Of a stretch of DNA of 11,239 bases, positions 7,911 through 11,239 are shown one piece after another. The stretch covers positions 1 to 11,239 of the forward strand of contig JABIQT010000545.1 in the NCBI GenBank assembly GCA_018667995.1, in the 5' to 3' direction. The notes beneath the pieces were generated by a model. It saw nothing but the letters and a program-made list of their open reading frames with translations. It searched no databases and was not told where the DNA came from. The stretch comes from Candidatus Latescibacterota bacterium. GTDB lineage: Bacteria > JAAXHH01 > JABIQT01. The position numbers were made by a program, and so were the translations under genes. How positions within the stretch are numbered: the first letter of the stretch is position 1; the number at the start of each line of letters is the position of its first letter.

Positions 7911-7947
7911 TGAAAAAGTCTCAAGTGGAATTGGATGTTTCACTTGA
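7911..7947 (-). terminator. Possible weak Rho-independent terminator after the sulfatase gene
   Basis: Arms TCAAGTGGAA (7921-7930) and TTTCACTTGA (7938-7947) form an imperfect ten-base inverted repeat with a seven-base loop. Read on the minus strand, the hairpin starts 25 bases after the sulfatase stop and is followed by GACTTTTT. The stem is A+T-rich and has an A:C mismatch in the minus-strand RNA, so it may only attenuate transcription into the SGNH gene. Confidence 0.35.
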
Positions 7948-7971
7948 TTCCAGATGGACATTTGGTGCTTC

Positions 7972-9465
7972 TCACTCGAACTCTTCCACCCATTTCCTAT
8001 GGTAGGCGTTCTGAACTGGGAAGCTGTTTGCAGGGAATTTTGCGCATTTGCTTCGGTGGTGCTCTTCTGTCTCACCGGGGTTTACAAATACTTCGGAATC
8101 GGTTCGGGCTTCGGTAAACACCTTCTCAATCATCTGGACCGTGTCTGGATGACTGCCGGCAACGTCTTGTGCTTCGGACGAATCGGTCTCCAGGTTGTAC
8201 AGCTCCGTCTCATCGTCCGGGTGTGGACGAAATCCCTTCCAACTGCCCATGCGGACGGCTTGCTGGTGCCCCTGCTCGAAATACAGGTAGTCGTGTTGAG
8301 GTTGTTTTTCACCAGTGAGTGTGGGCAAGAATGATATCCCATCCGTCTCGACCGATGCACTGATCCCTCCAATGTCGGCCAGGGTGGGGAGCAAGTCCCA
8401 GAAGGCGATGACTTGATTGGATATGGTTCCGCTGGTTTTGCCCGGCCAGCTTACAATGAATGGTACTCGGATCCCGGCCTCACCGTCCAGCGAAAATTTA
8501 CTGCCGCGAAAGGGCCCTTTGTGGTCAAAGAACGGGACCTCCTCTGTTCTATCGACCCCGAAGTATCCCCAGGCGCTGTAGCCGTTGTCGCTGGCGAACA
8601 TGATGATGGTGTTATCGTCGATCTGTAGAGACTCCAACAGTTCAACGATTCTACCGATTCCCGTGTCCATTCGCGTAATGATTGCGCCCCACTCCTTATG
8701 TCGTTGGCTGGGCCAATCGGCATCTGTGTAGGGCTCCAGGCTGGGTACAATCAGGGGGCCATGAGGATTCTGATAGGCCAGATATAGAAAGAAAGGATCC
8801 TCGGCGCTATCTTTGATAAATTGGAGGGCTTCCTGCTCGCAGAGATCATAGGTGTTCTGCACCTTGCTCGGATCGGCAACTCCTTTGGCAATAAGCCTGC
8901 CCTGCTCATCGTACGTGTTCTTGTCCGGATTGTCGCTGTCAAAGCGGCGGGAATTGCTGCGATAGAGGCCATCCATATCGAAACCGATGTTCCCTGACAG
9001 CACCACCGGATTCTCATTTCGCCACACGTAGTCCGGGTAGAAGGAATGGGCGCGGATCTGGTCGTAAAATCCAAACGCGTGATCAAATCCCTTTTTATAG
9101 GGCACCCCTTCCGTACCCGGTAATCCCACAGCCCACTTGCCGATCGCCGCAGTCTTATAGCCCGCTTCTTGCATGACATCGCCGAGCGTTTTATCCTCAG
9201 GAAGCAGGCTATGCTGGTATGAGCCCCCGGGCACCGGTTGGCCGTGTTCTCGTATTCGGGCATGTCCCATGTGTTTTCCCGTTAATAAACTACATCGGCT
9301 CGGTGCGCATATTGACGTACCCGCGTATGCCTGAGCGAAGCGCATGCCTTCCGCTGCCAACCTATCGATGTGAGGTGTCTGGATTTTCTCTTGCCCATAG
9401 CACCCCAGGTCGCAGAGGCTCAGGTCATCCGATAGGATCAGTATGATGTTTGGTTTCTTCTTCAT
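7972..9465 (-). CDS. S1-family sulfatase (arylsulfatase-like), cytoplasmic
   Basis: This 497-residue sulfatase hydrolyses a sulfate ester, probably on a carbohydrate. The N-terminus runs straight into the first strand and metal site, NIILILSDD (Asp13, Asp14), with no signal peptide. The maturation motif CAPSR (53-57) makes Cys53 the residue converted to formylglycine. Other family residues are Lys110 in GKW, His235 in NPHGP, Asp293 and Asn294 in SDNG, Lys316, and a GIRVPFI strand (331-337). The tail has the usual LYNLETDSSEAQDV motif. The His normally following GKW is Ala112 here, a change I recall in a sulfatase subfamily with GKWxLG. The length is normal for the family. The ATG at 9465 has AAGGA eight bases upstream, and the gene sits 16 bases after the FGE-like gene, so the two should be co-transcribed. 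No enzyme able to make formylglycine is evident in the window. Confidence 0.95.
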   Translation of the reverse strand: MKKKPNIILILSDDLSLCDLGCYGQEKIQTPHIDRLAAEGMRFAQAYAGTSICAPSRCSLLTGKHMGHARIREHGQPVPGGSYQHSLLPEDKTLGDVMQEAGYKTAAIGKWAVGLPGTEGVPYKKGFDHAFGFYDQIRAHSFYPDYVWRNENPVVLSGNIGFDMDGLYRSNSRRFDSDNPDKNTYDEQGRLIAKGVADPSKVQNTYDLCEQEALQFIKDSAEDPFFLYLAYQNPHGPLIVPSLEPYTDADWPSQRHKEWGAIITRMDTGIGRIVELLESLQIDDNTIIMFASDNGYSAWGYFGVDRTEEVPFFDHKGPFRGSKFSLDGEAGIRVPFIVSWPGKTSGTISNQVIAFWDLLPTLADIGGISASVETDGISFLPTLTGEKQPQHDYLYFEQGHQQAVRMGSWKGFRPHPDDETELYNLETDSSEAQDVAGSHPDTVQMIEKVFTEARTDSEVFVNPGETEEHHRSKCAKFPANSFPVQNAYHRKWVEEFE

Positions 9466-9481
9466 GGTCTTATTCCTTTTC

Positions 9482-10891
9482 TCAGTTCTTTGCTACCCGG
9501 AAGCCGATGTGATCCCGTTGGCGTTGAGGAAAACTCGATGACCTCGAAGCGCAGCGGATATAGCTCTCACTGGGACTGTAAAAGGAGCCGCCTTTCAAGA
9601 CTCGGTGCGCTCGTGACGTGAGATCCTCACGGCCGTCTTCGGCGTGATAGGGATAGTCTTGCAGGATAGTGCTCGTCCATTCCCATACGTTGCCGGCCAG
9701 ATCCAGCACCCCGTAGGGACTGGCTCCGCACGGGTATTCGTCAACCGGTGTTGTGGAGCGAGATTTACCGTCCTGCCCATAATTTGCACAGGGGGCCTTG
9801 GGCATCTCATTGCCCCAGGGATAGACCGCTCCCATATCCGCGCCAGCGCCTCGCGCTGCCAGCTCCCACTCGGTTTCCGTCAATAGCCGTACGTTAGCCC
9901 ACTGACAGAATTTCTGGGCATTGTCCCATGATACGTTCGTCACGGGATGGTCTTCTATTTCAAGAGCCATTCTTCCGTCGATCCAGTGGCCCGGCGGCTG
10001 TGAATGGGCGGCATGCACAAATGTCTCATACTCGGCATTGGTTACGGGCGTCTGGGCGATAGAAAAGGCGTCCACTGAGACCACGTGGGCCGGATATTCA
10101 TTGGGCAAGGCCAGGTCGTGAAAGTGTCGGGTATCATTGCCCATGAGGAAATCGCCCTCGGGAATGTGGACCCAGTCGAAGGCAACAGGCGTGACCTCAG
10201 ATTCATTCCTTCGGGCTACCCGAAAGCCCAGATATACGTCCGTTGTAGATGGTACAAACGAATGCCGGTCGGCAACGCGAATATCCCGCGCACCGTGGAT
10301 GTAGGAACCGCCGCGGACGATCCGGGCTCCGCCACCTGCATCGCTCTCTCGCCCGTCCTGGGCATCATAGGGATAATCGCCCGCCAGGGACTGTGTCCAC
10401 TCCCAGGCATTTCCGGCCATGTCCAAAACACCATAGGGACTGGCGCCGCAGGGGTATTGCGATATGGGATTGGTCGTGGTCAGGTGGTTTTCGAAATTAC
10501 AGTGTTGCGCGCCTGGGGGCTGGTTTCCCCAGGGCCAGATTCGCGCGTCCGTGCCCCGTGCCGCCTTCTCCCATTCGGCTTCCGTCGGCAGTCGGACACC
10601 CGCCCACTGGCAAAATGCGCGTGCGTCATGCCAGTCGACGTAGGTGACCGGGTGTTCGGCCAGTTCCTCGGGCATGCGGCCATCCAGCCAATGTCCCGGT
10701 GGCTGATGTCCAGATGCGGTGACGAATTCCGCGTACTGTGCATTGGTTACGTGCGTGCGCGCCAGCTGGAACGCATCCACATGAACGCGGTGCAAGGGCG
10801 TTTCATGATCATAGGGCACCACGTCGTCTGCCGGATCGCTCCCCATTCGAAACGAGCCCGAGGGGATAGTTATCCAGGATGGATCGTACAT
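9482..10891 (-). CDS. Tandem double FGE-sulfatase (SUMF1-like) domain protein lacking the catalytic cysteines
   Basis: The 469-residue protein is two FGE/SUMF1-fold domains in a row (about 6-227 and 240-468). Each has the family blocks: IPxGxFxMG at the start, THVTNAQY or TPVTNAEY, HPVTxVxW, FCQWAxVRLxTExEWExAARG, PWGN, CGASPYGVLDxAGNxWEW and GFRVA at the end. True formylglycine-generating enzymes oxidise the sulfatase cysteine with two cysteines in the segment after GGS. Here domain 1 has GGSYIHGARDIRVADR (no Cys), and domain 2 has GGSFYSPSESYIRCASR, with only the structural-position Cys447. So it is unlikely to be a classical maturase despite its position just upstream of a sulfatase. Other uses of this fold include non-haem iron enzymes such as EgtB, and binding domains. 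There is no signal peptide. The start is ATG at 10891 with AGGAG nine bases upstream; a longer frame to 11101 is open but looks non-coding. Confidence 0.9.
   Translation of the reverse strand: MYDPSWITIPSGSFRMGSDPADDVVPYDHETPLHRVHVDAFQLARTHVTNAQYAEFVTASGHQPPGHWLDGRMPEELAEHPVTYVDWHDARAFCQWAGVRLPTEAEWEKAARGTDARIWPWGNQPPGAQHCNFENHLTTTNPISQYPCGASPYGVLDMAGNAWEWTQSLAGDYPYDAQDGRESDAGGGARIVRGGSYIHGARDIRVADRHSFVPSTTDVYLGFRVARRNESEVTPVAFDWVHIPEGDFLMGNDTRHFHDLALPNEYPAHVVSVDAFSIAQTPVTNAEYETFVHAAHSQPPGHWIDGRMALEIEDHPVTNVSWDNAQKFCQWANVRLLTETEWELAARGAGADMGAVYPWGNEMPKAPCANYGQDGKSRSTTPVDEYPCGASPYGVLDLAGNVWEWTSTILQDYPYHAEDGREDLTSRAHRVLKGGSFYSPSESYIRCASRSSSFPQRQRDHIGFRVAKN
9491..10876 (-). repeat. Gene-internal tandem duplication of the FGE-like domain
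   Basis: The two halves of the FGE-like gene still resemble each other at the base level, for example TAGGGACTGG at both 9714-9723 and 10434-10443, exactly 720 bases (240 codons) apart. At the N-terminal ends the register differs by 234 codons because of small indels. Protein blocks such as QPPGHWxDGRM (63-73 and 298-308) and CGASPYGVLD (148-157 and 388-397) are nearly identical. This points to an in-gene duplication rather than fusion of distant paralogues. Confidence 0.8.
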
Positions 10892-10900
10892 AGATTGGTT

Positions 10901-10905
10901 CTCCT
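10901..10905 (-). promoter_or_regulatory. Ribosome binding site AGGAG of the FGE-like gene
   Basis: AGGAG is followed by nine bases and ATG at 10891. The first conserved FGE block begins within five residues of this ATG, which supports it over upstream in-frame starts at 11101 and between. Confidence 0.65.
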
Positions 10906-10952
10906 GCGTCTTGATTTGACGAGGGATGTAGTTCGGGTGTGCAGGTTTCCCT

Positions 10953-10981
10953 ATAATGATGCCATGCCTTTTGCAGGTCAG
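10953..10981 (-). promoter_or_regulatory. Possible sigma70-type promoter for the FGE-like/sulfatase operon
   Basis: On the minus strand CTGACC (10981-10976) and CATTAT (10958-10953) are 17 bases apart, each matching the -35 and -10 consensus at four of six positions. This would give a leader of roughly 55 bases before the ATG at 10891. The match is modest and could be chance. Confidence 0.25.
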
Positions 10982-11239
10982 GGAGGCCATTGTTCCCATT
11001 CGGGTAGTCGATTGCTCCCAGCGTACTCTTCTTGCTGAAAACCGCAGTTTTGGTGCGCTGGGCAGGGCGCAGCAAAGATGTCTCCTCGGTACTTGCCACA
11101 TAACTTTTCATCAGAATGGCTGCCGCTGGTGCCCAATTGGTATCAGCGTCTGGCAATGAGTTTCAGTATTCGATTTTCTGCCTGAGCGGTGATGCGTCCG
11201 GGAATATAGCTTGATGCTGATTATCCTTCGCTCAATTCG

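Larger units (their letters stand above)
10892..11239. other. Upstream region of the right-hand operon, no gene supported
   Basis: This 348-base stretch at the right edge holds the leader of the FGE-like gene. Open frames on both strands give translations without recognisable motifs and without binding sites. I see no tRNA, strong hairpin, or clear 3' end of a neighbouring gene, so the next gene upstream must lie outside the window or end within this stretch unrecognised. Confidence 0.45.

Noticed and set aside
10952-10957. Perfect TATAAT on the plus strand
   Set aside because: No reasonable -35 lies at 16-18 bases and no plus-strand gene follows. The overlapping minus-strand candidate fits the operon better.
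10085-11038. Long open frame on the plus strand (317 codons)
   Set aside because: It lies antisense to the FGE-like gene, whose conserved motifs are unmistakable. The plus-strand translation has no family-like motifs, and it starts without a binding site.
10892-11101. Seventy-residue N-terminal extension of the FGE-like protein
   Set aside because: The extension is arginine-rich and featureless, unlike a signal or domain, and the AGGAG before the ATG at 10891 explains the start.

Overview
The window is bacterial DNA of moderate G+C content, with Shine-Dalgarno starts, tightly spaced genes and some TTG start codons. The gene mix suggests a PVC-group or related environmental lineage such as Planctomycetota, Verrucomicrobiota, Poribacteria or Latescibacterota: an S1-type sulfatase, a formylglycine-generating-enzyme-like (FGE-like) protein, a GH127-like six-hairpin protein, an SGNH hydrolase, and a pair of uncharacterised proteins of a type I associate with those groups. 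This is inference from gene content; there is no rRNA or other phylogenetic marker. I found no tRNA, rRNA, CRISPR array, insertion sequence or phage gene.

Layout from right to left, because all genes but one lie on the minus strand. The right block (10891 down to 5173) holds a tandem double-domain FGE-like protein, a sulfatase only 16 nt downstream of it, a secreted SGNH hydrolase, and a six-hairpin glycosidase-like protein. A plus-strand gene for a secreted protein of unknown function (4080-5132) then converges on the glycosidase-like gene and separates the two minus-strand blocks. The left block (3463 down to 1) holds an alpha/beta hydrolase, two overlapping paralogous genes of one unknown family joined by a TAATG stop/start overlap, and the first 25 codons of another gene that runs off the left edge. 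Two longer stretches appear non-coding: 3464-4079 and 10892-11239.

Taken together this looks like an accessory carbohydrate or ester catabolism region: desulfation (sulfatase), deacylation (SGNH and alpha/beta hydrolases) and glycoside handling (GH127-like). Only the SGNH protein and the plus-strand protein have visible signal peptides, so the sulfatase and glycosidase-like steps would be cytoplasmic and act on imported material. No transporter, regulator or sulfatase-maturing enzyme is recognisable here.

The most interesting theme is that three proteins keep the fold motifs of known enzymes but lack or alter key active-site residues. Both FGE-like domains lack the catalytic cysteine pair. 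The GH127-like protein lacks most of the Zn-thiolate cluster. The SGNH protein lacks the block III Asn. The overlapping unknown pair, both copies with all shared motifs intact, is the best candidate here for an undescribed function, possibly as a two-subunit complex.
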